Source of the DNA: Lancefieldella parvula DSM 20469
Lineage (GTDB): Bacteria > Actinomycetota > Coriobacteriia > Coriobacteriales > Atopobiaceae
Reading direction: 5' to 3'
DNA length: 64,000 nt
NCBI RefSeq assembly: GCF_000024225.1
Contig: NC_013203.1
Span: 682,001-746,000 of the forward strand
Numbering within the stretch: position 1 is the first letter of the stretch; the number at the start of each line of letters is the position of its first letter. The notes beneath the pieces were generated by a model. It had not been told where the DNA came from and searched no databases. It saw nothing but the letters and a program-made list of their open reading frames with translations. This document shows positions 45,834-54,037 of this stretch, one piece after another. Both the position numbers and the translations under genes were made by a program.

Positions 45834-45934
45834 AATACATTCCTCTCCGTATCTCGAGCCCCTTACTCGAGTAATACTTATCTTGCATTCAAGAATACTT
45901 GATTGCAATGTATTTTTTACACGTTTCTTTGCTG

Positions 45935-46220
45935 TTATGCAACAACAAAGGCGTAGATAATTTGAAAGAACATTACTTGTAGTAGCAAGTACACATCTGA
46001 CCTGCATATGAAGTTGCATTTAAAATAATGATGAAGATACATGCCAAAAGGCATGAGCATCAAAACGTTAAAAGCAGGAACGTAAAATGTTGGGTTTAGT
46101 TTTGAGTTAGTTGATAGAACCGTATTTGCGATAGTTGACAATCATATAGGGCAAAGTGATGAAAAGTGCCAAAACAGGAAAGACAAGCATGGCAATTTTG
46201 ATGGAATTTATATATCCCAT
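45935..46220 (-). pseudogene. VanZ-family membrane protein remnant
   Basis: Starting at 46220 with GGAGG upstream, a 37-codon frame reads like the VanZ-family N-terminus: MGYINSIKIAMLVFP, then LALFITLPYMIVNYRKYGSIN, and a TAA stop. Downstream in another frame (45935-46141) comes FYVPAFNVLMLMPFGMYLHH, which matches the next VanZ segment, and a hydrophobic stretch to 45935. The stretch normally between them is missing. This points to an internal deletion and frameshift. It follows the RNA methyltransferase gene by 13 bases. The 37-residue peptide could still be made. Confidence 0.65.
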
Positions 46221-46233
46221 TGAACCTCCGAGC

Positions 46234-47559
46234 TTAAATTCGTTTAAGCAGGCAAACGTTTTCTACATGGAAGGTCTGTGGGAATAGGTCTACTGGGGTG
46301 ACGCTCACAGGTTTGTATGAGCCAATTTCAACAAAGCGCTTAAGATCACGCGCTAGTGTTGCAGGATCACAAGAAACGTATGCAATAGCACGTGCAGGCT
46401 GCTTAGAAAGCTGCTGAATTACATCAGGAGCAAGTCCCGCACGAGGAGGGTCAACAATAATAACGTCAGCATCTGTATCGGGGAATTCTCTTCCTGCGTC
46501 TCCGCCTACTGCGTCAACGTTATCAAGCTTGGCCAGTTCAAGGTTGCGGCGTAGATCTCTAACTGCTGGGCCGTAAGCTTCAACAGCAGAAACAAATCCT
46601 GCACGCTTTGCCAGAGGAAGCGTAAAGGTTCCTGCTCCACAATAAAGATCCATTGCCTCGTCATCTGGTTGAACATCCAAACCAGAAAGTACAAGCTCAA
46701 CGAGTTTCTCGGCGCCCTTGGTATTGACCTGAAAAAAAGAAGGAGCAGAAAGCTGCATCTTCTGACCATCAATCAGCTCGCTCCACGAGCCGGAGCCACT
46801 CAGGCGCTCTACACCTACAACACGGCGAGCTTTACTGGGACCTTTGGTCATCACGCGGACAACACTTGTTGCTTTTACCGCGTCACTCAAAACGCGTGCC
46901 ACTTGCGCGCGTGGGAAGCCGCTCGGAGCGGTCCAGAGCGCCACTTCAAGCTCTTTAGTGCGTCTAGATACTCTGATGCCAATACGCTCTACATCAAGCT
47001 CGTGAGAGCCTGAGAGGTAGGAGAGCGCACCGCTTACAGCGCCGACTGCCTTTTGGTTGCTTTTATCCAACAGCGGACAGTCTTTAATGCGAACAATATC
47101 TTGTCCGTTAGGCGCATACATTCCTACCAGTGTTTTATTGCCATTACGCTTAAACGCAAGTTCAATTTTGTTGCGGTATCCCCACGGCTCGCCAGGGGAA
47201 ACAATATCTTTTACCAGTTCCGAAACATCGTCGGGTGAAAAATGCCCAATGCGTTCAAGAGCAGAGACTACACTGTTGCGTTTCTCGACAAGTTGCTGCT
47301 CGTAGACAATGTTGCCCCAAGGAGTGGCGCCCGTAAGTGCCACAAAAGGATTGGGACGAGGCTCTCTGAATTCCGATGCCTCCAAAACCTTTACAAGCTG
47401 ACCGCGAGAAAACCTATCTGAGTTCTCGGTAACCTGTACGCTGACAGTATCTCCAGGGACGGCGCCGCCAGAGATGAAGACCGTTTTGCCTTCTGATGTA
47501 TGAGCGATGGCGTCTGGACCATAGCTCATGCGTTCTACATGTAAGGTGAGTTCAGACAC
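46234..47559 (-). CDS. 23S rRNA (uracil-5-)-methyltransferase, RlmD/RumA family
   Basis: SAM-dependent m5U methyltransferase, probably of 23S rRNA (RlmD/RlmCD type). The 441-residue protein starts with a TRAM domain (ISGGAVPGDTVSVQV, about residues 29-60). The methyltransferase core has MDLYCGAGTFTLPLAKRAG near residues 303-321, IIVDPPRAGL, and the catalytic Cys in AYVSCDPATLARDLKRF. The N-terminal iron-sulphur cysteines of E. coli RumA are missing. The start is GTG at 47559, directly after the trpS stop (TAAGTG), so translation is coupled. It could also methylate tRNA U54; the target is not settled by sequence. Confidence 0.85.
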   Translation of the reverse strand: MSELTLHVERMSYGPDAIAHTSEGKTVFISGGAVPGDTVSVQVTENSDRFSRGQLVKVLEASEFREPRPNPFVALTGATPWGNIVYEQQLVEKRNSVVSALERIGHFSPDDVSELVKDIVSPGEPWGYRNKIELAFKRNGNKTLVGMYAPNGQDIVRIKDCPLLDKSNQKAVGAVSGALSYLSGSHELDVERIGIRVSRRTKELEVALWTAPSGFPRAQVARVLSDAVKATSVVRVMTKGPSKARRVVGVERLSGSGSWSELIDGQKMQLSAPSFFQVNTKGAEKLVELVLSGLDVQPDDEAMDLYCGAGTFTLPLAKRAGFVSAVEAYGPAVRDLRRNLELAKLDNVDAVGGDAGREFPDTDADVIIVDPPRAGLAPDVIQQLSKQPARAIAYVSCDPATLARDLKRFVEIGSYKPVSVTPVDLFPQTFHVENVCLLKRI

Positions 47560-48609
47560 TTAGTAGACCATTCCCATTGCTTCACGAACCTCGTCAAGCG
47601 TTGCATTAGCAATAACGTTTGCACGAGCATTTCCGTCGTGGAGGATATCGCGAATAAGATCTGGCTGAGCTGCAAACTCTGCGCGCCTCTGACGAATTGG
47701 CTCAAAGTAGGAGTTAACAGCATCAATGACGTAAGCCTTGAGTGCTCCGCCACCACCCATGCCAATCTCGTCAGCAATTTCTTTTGGATCACGGCCAGTA
47801 CAAATGCCAGCAGTGGTGAGCAGCGCTGAGACGCCAGGACGGTTCTCTGGGTCAAAGGTAATCATGCGCTCGGAGTCAGTCTTTGACTTCTTGATAAGCT
47901 TGGCAGTTTCCTCAGCTGTCATAGAAAGCGAGATAGCATTTCCGTAAGACTTGCTCATCTTGCGACCATCAAGACCAGGAATAAGTGGGGTGGAGGTGAG
48001 AAGGCCAGAAACCTCTGGGAATACCTTTCCGTAGCGCTCATTAAAGCGACGAGCAATTTTAGAAGTAATCTCAATGTGAGGCAGCTGATCGCGACCAACA
48101 GGAACAACATTTCCTTTACAGAAGAGAATGTCGCATGCCTGGTGAACAGGATAGGTTAGGAGAAGACCTGTGAGAGCATGTCCAGATGCCTCTTGCTCTG
48201 CCTTAACGGTTGGATTTCTATGCAGTTCAGACTCACTAACAAGCGAGAGGAACGGAAGCATAAGCTGATTAAGAGCTGGAACTGCAGAATGTGTGAAAAT
48301 CATGGTCTTTTCTGGATCAATTCCGCAGGCCAGATAATCAATAACCATATTGTAGACATTGTCTGCAATATGCTCAGTAGTGTCTCTGTCTGTAATAACC
48401 TGATAGTCAGCAATAATAATATTGGTATGAACACCAAGATTTTGGAGTCTTACGCGCTCAACAATAGTGCCAAAGTAATGGCCAAGGTGAAGTCTTCCAG
48501 TAGGACGGTCACCAGTAAGCATGTTGTACTTTCCTGCATGCTCAGCTAAATCCGCCTGGATTTCATCAGAACGGCGTACAGCTGCTTCATAACTGCCTTC
48601 GTTTGGCAT
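47560..48609 (-). CDS. trpS: Tryptophanyl-tRNA synthetase
   Basis: Charges tRNA-Trp. The 349-residue class Ic enzyme has the HIGH-type motif TGRLHLGHYFG near residues 37-47, PVGRDQLPHIE near 169-179, and KMSKS in LDGRKMSKSYGNAISL near 214-229. The ATG at 48609 has AAGGAG upstream. The m5U methyltransferase gene starts at the base after its stop. A tRNA-sensing leader (T-box) is not visible in the short gap to pflA. Confidence 0.95.
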   Translation of the reverse strand: MPNEGSYEAAVRRSDEIQADLAEHAGKYNMLTGDRPTGRLHLGHYFGTIVERVRLQNLGVHTNIIIADYQVITDRDTTEHIADNVYNMVIDYLACGIDPEKTMIFTHSAVPALNQLMLPFLSLVSESELHRNPTVKAEQEASGHALTGLLLTYPVHQACDILFCKGNVVPVGRDQLPHIEITSKIARRFNERYGKVFPEVSGLLTSTPLIPGLDGRKMSKSYGNAISLSMTAEETAKLIKKSKTDSERMITFDPENRPGVSALLTTAGICTGRDPKEIADEIGMGGGGALKAYVIDAVNSYFEPIRQRRAEFAAQPDLIRDILHDGNARANVIANATLDEVREAMGMVY

Positions 48610-48632
48610 AGTGACTCCTTGAAGTAAATTAA

Positions 48633-48658
48633 TGCGTGAACTAAGTTAGTTTACCGCA
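48633..48658 (-). terminator. Weak terminator overlapping the pflA stop
   Basis: AACTAA pairs with TTAGTT and TGCG with CGCA around a short loop in the gap between pflA and trpS; the T content downstream is modest. Confidence 0.35.
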
Positions 48659-49454
48659 TTCCAAGCTTTTTGCGTTCAAGGGTGCGAGCAATAAGGATTT
48701 GTTTGCGCAGCTCTGGAATCTTTTTTGCATCCATAGCAGGAGTATCAGAAAGCTTGTAAGGAATGCCAATCTCTTCATACTTTTTTACGCCCATTACGTG
48801 GTAAGGAAGAACATCTAATCCAATAACATTATCCCAGTGAGCAATAATCCTACCAACACCAGCAAGTTCTTCTGCTGAATCAGTGATACCTGGTACTACA
48901 ACATGTCTGATAAGAACTTTAATACCCCTACGGTTGAGCTCATCGCCAAATGCAAGTGGTCTTTCTGAACCAACTTCACAGAGATTTATGTGTCCCTTTG
49001 GATCAGAGTGCTTGATATCAAGGAGCACCAAATCCGTGTTATCAAGAATGCGCTCAAATTTCTCTGGAGTTTCTGGATTGTATGCAATGCCAGAAGAGTC
49101 AAGACAGGTATGAATACGTCCACGTGGGTCGTTATGAGCTGCTTCAAAAAGAGCTCCAACAAACTCTGGTTGAGCAAGTGGTTCGCCACCAGTAGCCGTA
49201 ATTCCACCGTTTCTATAAAAAGCTCTATTGCGGTTAAAGGTGGCAAGAATTTCTTTTACCGATGTTTCTGTTCCAATACCAAATTGCCATGTATCTGGAT
49301 TATGACAATAGGCACAACGCATTGGACACCCCTGGGTAAATACAACCAGGCGAGTTCCAGGGCCATCTACGGTGCCAAAGGTCTCAATAGAGTGAACCCG
49401 CCCACAAACTGTGAGCGGGTCATTGAGATCCATGTGAGTATCAGAACAAGACAT
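48651..49454 (-). CDS. pflA: Pyruvate formate-lyase activating enzyme
   Basis: Radical SAM enzyme that generates the glycyl radical. The 267-residue protein has the CxxxCxxC cluster motif in FTQGCPMRCAYCHNPDTW near residues 45-62, followed by TATGGEPLAQP and the C-terminal VLPYHVMGVKKYEEI. The ATG at 49454 has AAGGA upstream; a frame open to 49544 extends into the preceding gene. It lies 13 bases downstream of the separate glycyl-radical gene and downstream of pflB, so all three form one transcription unit. Its substrate here is expected to be the small 83-residue protein rather than PflB itself. Confidence 0.95.
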   Translation of the reverse strand: MSCSDTHMDLNDPLTVCGRVHSIETFGTVDGPGTRLVVFTQGCPMRCAYCHNPDTWQFGIGTETSVKEILATFNRNRAFYRNGGITATGGEPLAQPEFVGALFEAAHNDPRGRIHTCLDSSGIAYNPETPEKFERILDNTDLVLLDIKHSDPKGHINLCEVGSERPLAFGDELNRRGIKVLIRHVVVPGITDSAEELAGVGRIIAHWDNVIGLDVLPYHVMGVKKYEEIGIPYKLSDTPAMDAKKIPELRKQILIARTLERKKLGMR

Positions 49455-49467
49455 GGACAAGAAATCC

Positions 49468-49719
49468 TTAGAGAGCGTCGTGGAAGGTACGAGAAATAAC
49501 GTCGTCCTGCTGCTCTTTGGTAAGGGAGTTGAACTTAACAGCATAACCAGAAACGCGAATAGTCAGCTGAGGATACTTCTCTGGGTGTGCTTGAGCATCA
49601 AGAAGAGTGTCCTTAGTAAAAACGTTAACGTTAAGGTGATGACCGCCCTCCTCAGCATAGCCATCAATCATGTTTACAAGGTTATCAATCTGCTCGGAAG
49701 CTACTTCGTTTGACTTCAT
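49468..49719 (-). CDS. grcA: Autonomous glycyl-radical domain of pyruvate formate-lyase
   Basis: An 83-residue protein that is the C-terminal piece of a [22 protein letters not shown], then [20 protein letters not shown], with the radical-bearing Gly58 in RVSGYAV. It matches E. coli PFL from about residue 698 to its end. In E. coli, GrcA is a spare part that repairs a damaged PFL; here the neighbouring PflB lacks this domain, so this protein must complete the enzyme. The ATG at 49719 has AAGGAG upstream. It lies 65 bases after pflB with a hairpin in between, and 13 bases before pflA. Confidence 0.9.
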   Translation of the reverse strand: MKSNEVASEQIDNLVNMIDGYAEEGGHHLNVNVFTKDTLLDAQAHPEKYPQLTIRVSGYAVKFNSLTKEQQDDVISRTFHDAL

Positions 49720-49741
49720 GTGGTTCTCCTTACGAGTTTGT

Positions 49742-49777
49742 TGGCGAGAAGAGACGTGTAGAGAGATCTTCTCGCCA
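49742..49777. repeat. Inverted pair of GGCGAGAA motifs between pflB and glycyl-radical gene
   Basis: TGGCGAGAAGA (49742-49752) and TCTTCTCGCCA (49767-49777) form an 11-bp perfect stem with a 14-base loop. No T run follows on either strand, so it is more likely an RNA stability or processing element, or a partial attenuator, than a full terminator. Its two arms are copies of the window-wide motif. Confidence 0.8.
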
Positions 49778-49784
49778 GGGCTTG

Positions 49785-51941
49785 TTATTTACGATCCTCA
49801 GCACCTTCAGCTGCGGATGGATCTGCCTCACAGGCGCAATCAATCTTGTTCTCAATCTGAATGTCAAGATTCATGTCAGAGAAGTCGATGTGGTCAAGGT
49901 TAAGCTCACTGCCGTGGAAGTAGACATCAGAGCCCTTACCAAGAGCATTAGGAATGATTGAGAAGGTATTGGATATACCGTCCTGTGCGTCGTTGAATGG
50001 AAGCTTAGCAACGGAGGCTAGAGATGCAACCGCGCCATAAGTGTCACGTCGGTGCATTGGGTTAGCACCAGGAGCAAAAGGAACACCAGCGCGACGACCA
50101 TCAGGGGTGTTGCCGGTAGCTTTACCATACACAACGTTAGAGGTAATGGTCAGGATAGAAGTGGTTGGAACGGAATCGCGGTAGGTGTGGTTCTGACGAA
50201 TCATCTTCATGAAGATCTCAACGATGTCATGAGCAATAGTGTCAACGCGGTCATCATCGTTACCGTATTTAGGGAAGTTTCCCTCAATAATGTAATCGGT
50301 GACAAGACCAGTCTCATCGCGGACAACCCTTACCTTTGCGTACTTGATTGCAGAGAGGGAGTCAGCAACAACAGAAAGTCCTGCAATGCCTGTTGCAAAC
50401 CAGCGATGAACGTGCTCATCGTGTAGAGCCATTTGAATGCGCTCGTAGCTGTACTTATCGTGCATGTAGTGGATTGCATTAAGAGCGTTGACGTAAACGC
50501 CTGCAAGCCAGCGCATCATGTCCATATACTTAGAGAAGACATCGTCGTAATCAAGATACTCGCCTTCAACTGCACGATACTTAGGACCAATCTGCTCGCC
50601 GGTCTTCTCGTCACGACCACCATTGATTGCGTAAAGAAGACATTTAGCAAGGTTTGCACGAGCGCCAAAGAACTGCATCTCTTTACCAATGCGCATGGAG
50701 CTGACGCAGCAAGCAATTGCGTAGTCATCGCCATGATAAACGCGCATAAGATCATCGTTCTCATACTGGATGGAGCTGGTGGTAATAGAAATCTTTGCGC
50801 AGTAGCGTTTGAAGCCAACTGGAAGCTTGGTGGACCACAGAACAGTCAGATTAGGCTCTGGGCTGGTACCCATGTTTTCAAGAGTGTGGAGCCAGCGGAA
50901 GCTGGACTTGGTAACCATAGAGCGGCCATCAATGCCAATGCCACCAATGGACTCAGTGACCCACTGAGGGTCTCCGGAGAAGAGCTCGTTGTACTCAGGG
51001 GTACGGGCAAACTTGACCATGCGAAGCTTCATAACCAGGTGATCAACAATCTCCTGAATCTCAGATTCAGTGAAGGTACCACGAGCAAGATCGCGCTCTG
51101 CATAGATGTCCAAGAAGGTGGTGTTGCGACCAATGGACATTGCAGCGCCATTCTGCTCTTTTACAGCGGCAAGATAACCCAGGTAGAGCCACTGAACAGC
51201 CTCTTTGAAGTTCTCAGCAGGACGGCCCAAATCAAAGCCGTAAATCTCACCAAGCTGCTTAAGTTCTTTGAGCGCACGAATCTGCTCAGAGAGCTCTTCG
51301 CGATGACGAATGGTCTTCTCGTCCATGATGGAGCCGGTGCCATTTTTCTGATTTGTCTTGTCTGCAATAAGAGCATCAACGCCGTAAAGTGCAACACGAC
51401 GATAATCGCCGATGATGCGGCCACGGCCATATGCGTCAGGCAGACCAGTGATGATGTGGGAGTGACGGCATTTACGCATTTCCTCGGTATAGACATCAAA
51501 AACGCCAGCGTTGTGAGTCTTGCGACGATAGGTGTAGAAGTTAACAATCTCTGGGTCAACCTCGTATCCATATGCCTTGCAGGCAGCCATTGCCATACGA
51601 ATGCCACCGTCTACCATAAGGGCGCGCTTAAGTGGCTTGTCCGTTTGAAGGCCGACAATCTGCTCAAGTGGCTTCTCAATGTAGCCAGCCTCGTGGGAAG
51701 TGATAGTGGAAACCAGCTTGGTATCCATATCAAGTACGCCACCATTTGCGGTTTCTTGAGCAAAAAGATCCATAACATCCGCCCAAAGCTTTGTAGTAGC
51801 TTCAGTTGGACCAGCGAGGAAGGAATCATCACCATCGTAAGGGGTGTAATTCCTCTGGATGAAGTCTCGGACGTCAATTGCTTTTTGCCAGTTACCACCG
51901 ACAAAGCCGTCCCAAGCCTCCTGTGCTGGTGTTTCCTGCAT
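49785..51941 (-). CDS. pflB: Pyruvate formate-lyase, catalytic part lacking the glycyl-radical domain
   Basis: Cleaves pyruvate with CoA into acetyl-CoA and formate. The 718-residue protein holds the barrel and the two adjacent catalytic cysteines in [10 protein letters not shown] (Cys411-Cys412), and conserved WEGF-type start and [18 protein letters not shown]-like regions. It matches E. coli PFL up to SIIPNALGK. In place of the last about 75 residues with the radical Gly it ends in a unique acidic tail ([16 protein letters not shown]...[13 protein letters not shown]). The ATG follows AAGGAG. The radical domain is encoded next as a separate gene. The stop is not a frameshift within the domain, since that gene has its own ribosome-binding site and a proper N-terminus. 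Confidence 0.95.
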   Translation of the reverse strand: MQETPAQEAWDGFVGGNWQKAIDVRDFIQRNYTPYDGDDSFLAGPTEATTKLWADVMDLFAQETANGGVLDMDTKLVSTITSHEAGYIEKPLEQIVGLQTDKPLKRALMVDGGIRMAMAACKAYGYEVDPEIVNFYTYRRKTHNAGVFDVYTEEMRKCRHSHIITGLPDAYGRGRIIGDYRRVALYGVDALIADKTNQKNGTGSIMDEKTIRHREELSEQIRALKELKQLGEIYGFDLGRPAENFKEAVQWLYLGYLAAVKEQNGAAMSIGRNTTFLDIYAERDLARGTFTESEIQEIVDHLVMKLRMVKFARTPEYNELFSGDPQWVTESIGGIGIDGRSMVTKSSFRWLHTLENMGTSPEPNLTVLWSTKLPVGFKRYCAKISITTSSIQYENDDLMRVYHGDDYAIACCVSSMRIGKEMQFFGARANLAKCLLYAINGGRDEKTGEQIGPKYRAVEGEYLDYDDVFSKYMDMMRWLAGVYVNALNAIHYMHDKYSYERIQMALHDEHVHRWFATGIAGLSVVADSLSAIKYAKVRVVRDETGLVTDYIIEGNFPKYGNDDDRVDTIAHDIVEIFMKMIRQNHTYRDSVPTTSILTITSNVVYGKATGNTPDGRRAGVPFAPGANPMHRRDTYGAVASLASVAKLPFNDAQDGISNTFSIIPNALGKGSDVYFHGSELNLDHIDFSDMNLDIQIENKIDCACEADPSAAEGAEDRK

Positions 51942-51956
51942 AACACACTCCTTTTT

Positions 51957-52016
51957 ACATGGATTTTTGAGTCCATGTTCACGCTGAGCGTAATGAGTGG
52001 AGCATGACCGCTCAGC
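51957..52016 (-). promoter_or_regulatory. Tandem hairpins in the pflB 5' region
   Basis: ACATGGA (51957-51963) pairs with TCCATGT (51972-51978), and GCTGAGCG (51983-51990) pairs with CGCTCAGC (52009-52016). The first lies just upstream of the pflB ribosome-binding site (on the minus strand). They may stabilise the transcript or regulate translation; no ligand is suggested. Confidence 0.5.
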
Positions 52017-52311
52017 AGTTTATAAATAGCAATCTTGAGACTAATTTTGACAGCGAGCATGTCTTTGGACAAATGGCGTCAAATATTAGTCGCGACTTCT
52101 AACTTTACTCAATATGTAGTGTTAAACAAGTGAGAAATACGCAATATTTTGACAAGTTAGAAATGACTTACATTTCTGCAGGTCAGAAAATTGTTAAATA
52201 ATAAGCTATATAAAAAATGTTGAGAATTAGTCACATTTATTTTTGATAGGTATCTGTTTTTCTTAAAATGTCTACAGAAATGTTGCTATTCTTAGCCACA
52301 GGGGAGGTGCA
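52017..52311. other. AT-rich divergent control region of pflB and the 5-formyl-THF ligase gene
   Basis: The region has several A/T tracts and two ATTTTGACA-like direct repeats (about 52043 and 52150), plus GTTAAA-type half sites. No full known operator palindrome was recognised. Regulation of pflB by redox or oxygen is likely biologically but not shown by sequence. Confidence 0.4.
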
Positions 52312-52893
52312 ATGGATACTGTGGTAACAGAAAAACAACGCTTGCGAGAAGAACGTCTGGCAGCAAGAAAAGCTCTTACTGAGCAAGAGAGAACTGAGCT
52401 TGATGATTGTATTACTCAGAAACTTCTTGCGCTCTCTGAATACGCAGACGCTGCTACTGTCTTAACGTATGTTTCTGTTTCATTTGAGATTTCTACCAGG
52501 AAACTTATTGAATGCGCATTGCGTGATGGCAAGACTATTGCGGTGCCTCGTTGTCTGCCTGGACATTGTTTAGAGTTTGTAGCTATCACGTCACTAGATC
52601 AGCTTGTGGCAGCACCTTTTAACTTGCTTGAACCTGCAAAAGAACTGTCTGCTTTAAAAGAAGATCACATGGAAGCTTCGATTTGTGTTGTTCCAACGCT
52701 TCTTGTTGATACAAAAGGATATCGCCTGGGTTATGGTGCAGGATTTTACGATCGGTTTCTGTCTACGTATTCTGGCAAGAAAATATGCTTGGCCTATCAG
52801 CAAAATTTGAGTAAGACAACGCTTCCGTATACAGAATTTGATGTTCCTGTAGATATAGTGATAACCGACTCAGGCGTGCTTACGTGTGCATAA
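52312..52893 (+). CDS. 5-Formyltetrahydrofolate cyclo-ligase
   Basis: ATP-dependent conversion of 5-formyl-THF to 5,10-methenyl-THF, a folate salvage step. The 193-residue protein has KQRLREERLAARKAL at the N-terminus, VPRCLPG, and the nucleotide-binding motif DTKGYRLGYGAGFYDRFL near residues 139-156. GGGGAGG precedes the ATG by 5 bases. It lies alone between pflB and the shikimate cluster, away from the other folate genes, and ends in a terminator that begins inside its stop codon. Confidence 0.93.
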   Translation: MDTVVTEKQRLREERLAARKALTEQERTELDDCITQKLLALSEYADAATVLTYVSVSFEISTRKLIECALRDGKTIAVPRCLPGHCLEFVAITSLDQLVAAPFNLLEPAKELSALKEDHMEASICVVPTLLVDTKGYRLGYGAGFYDRFLSTYSGKKICLAYQQNLSKTTLPYTEFDVPVDIVITDSGVLTCA

Positions 52894-52929
52894 AAGCCTG
52901 CTGCAATTTTGGCATTACAGCAGGCTTTT
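52892..52929. terminator. Bidirectional terminator after the cyclo-ligase gene
   Basis: AAAAGCCTGCTG pairs with CAGCAGGCTTTT over 12 bp, starting within the stop codon, with T and A runs outside. It is followed by TTCTCGCT, a near-match of the window-wide motif. It faces the convergent dehydroquinase fusion gene. Confidence 0.9.
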
Positions 52930-52959
52930 ATTTCTCGCTAGATAGTTACAAACGGCAAG

Positions 52960-53850
52960 TTATGCTTCAGCTTTGAGGTGAGTTGCCATCAGCTGGATTG
53001 CTTCTCTATAGCTATCAATACCTTTACCAGCAACTGTGGCAAAACAGGCGTCTTTTATATAAGAAATGTGTCTAAAGTCTTCTCGAGTAGAGATGTCTGT
53101 AAGGTGAACCTCAATCATAGGAAGCTGCACGGCAAGTGCGGTATCAAGCAGAGCAACTGAAGTGTGCGTATAGGCCGCAGGATTGATGATGATGCCGTCA
53201 TAGCTTCCTAGAGCATCCTGGATTGCATCAATAAGATCGCCCTCGTGATTTGATTGATAGCAGACACAATCAGAAAATCCTTGAGACTGAGCTTCTGTCT
53301 TACAAGCCTCTATAAGGGTTCTGTAGTCAGCTTTTCCGTAAATTTCTGGTTCACGAATACCCAGCATATTGATGTTTGGACCGTTAATAATCAGAAGGCG
53401 AGGGGCTTCGAGGTCATCCTCATAGTTGTCTTCGAAGTCGTCTGTGTCTAAGTCAGAGGTAAGGCTGTCAAAGTCTTCTTTGTTTTGGTCAATGGTATTT
53501 TTCTGAGCAAGCAGCGAGATGAGGTCGTCTACCTCTTCATTGTGTGTGGGTAAAGAGGTGGAGTGTTTCTCGTTCAGAGAACAGGAAGTTATCTCTGGTT
53601 TTCCAAGAATCTGATCAAGGGAGTTATTTACTTGGTTAACAAGGTTAGGGCCAAAAACTACTTCAAGTCCGTTAGCACCTTTTCCAACAATGCCAAGAAC
53701 ACCAGTAGCGGTGGATAACTGTTCGTAGTCAATAAGCGTCATATCACTAATTGAAAGACGAAGTCGCGTCATGCAGACTTCATTGTGAGTTAGATTTTTT
53801 GACCCTCCAATAGCGTTAAGAATTTCATGAGCAATTGCATTGCTATCCAT
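52960..53850 (-). CDS. aroQ: PTS EIIB domain fused to type II 3-dehydroquinate dehydratase
   Basis: A 296-residue two-domain protein. Residues 1-83 match the glucose-type PTS EIIB domain: EILNAIGGSKNLTHNEVCMT with the phosphorylation Cys26 followed by RLRL, then GVLGIVGKGANGLEVVFG. A very acidic linker of about 65 residues follows. Residues 150-296 are type II dehydroquinase: LLIINGPNINMLGIREPEIYG with catalytic Tyr171, QSNHEGDLIDAI, IINPAAYTHTSVAL, IEVHLTDISTREDFRH with His249. It should convert 3-dehydroquinate to 3-dehydroshikimate. The ATG at 53850 with GGAGAG upstream is preferred over a TTG. EIIC and EIIA partners are not in the window. Confidence 0.92.
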   Translation of the reverse strand: MDSNAIAHEILNAIGGSKNLTHNEVCMTRLRLSISDMTLIDYEQLSTATGVLGIVGKGANGLEVVFGPNLVNQVNNSLDQILGKPEITSCSLNEKHSTSLPTHNEEVDDLISLLAQKNTIDQNKEDFDSLTSDLDTDDFEDNYEDDLEAPRLLIINGPNINMLGIREPEIYGKADYRTLIEACKTEAQSQGFSDCVCYQSNHEGDLIDAIQDALGSYDGIIINPAAYTHTSVALLDTALAVQLPMIEVHLTDISTREDFRHISYIKDACFATVAGKGIDSYREAIQLMATHLKAEA

Positions 53851-53904
53851 CAGATATCTCTCCAAGCTTAGTCGTATATCAAATGGTTATCTGTTTGAAC
53901 AGGC

Positions 53905-54002
53905 TTACCTTTCTTGAAGTTTCAGTAAAGGTAAACGTACGAGGCATAAGTATAGGGGCTTTAACGTGCAAAAATACCAAGTCTTTTGTTCATCCGGTGA
54001 AC
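53905..54002 (-). promoter_or_regulatory. Promoter/operator region of the EIIB-dehydroquinase gene
   Basis: A palindrome GTTCATCCGGTGAAC lies at 53988-54002, and an inverted repeat TTACCTTT/AAAGGTAA (53905-53912 and 53927-53934) nearer the gene. On the minus strand CCCCTATACT gives a -10-like TATACT around 53951-53956. The operators suggest the gene has its own control, separate from the aroA-aroEK run. The regulator is unknown. Confidence 0.5.
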
Positions 54003-54003
54003 G

Positions 54004-54037
54004 GTTAAAAAATAACTGTAAACGTTTCCTGTTATTT
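54004..54037 (-). terminator. A/T-rich terminator after aroE-aroK, with a cre-like loop
   Basis: On the minus strand AAATAAC pairs with GTTATTT followed by T residues. The loop TGTAAACGTTTCCT (54017-54030) resembles a catabolite-responsive element at 12 of 14 positions. Which of the two readings matters is not resolvable from sequence. Confidence 0.45.

Noticed and set aside
49468-49719. Small glycyl-radical protein as a simple GrcA repair factor
   Set aside because: The neighbouring PflB has no glycyl-radical domain of its own, so the small protein is needed for activity rather than as a spare.
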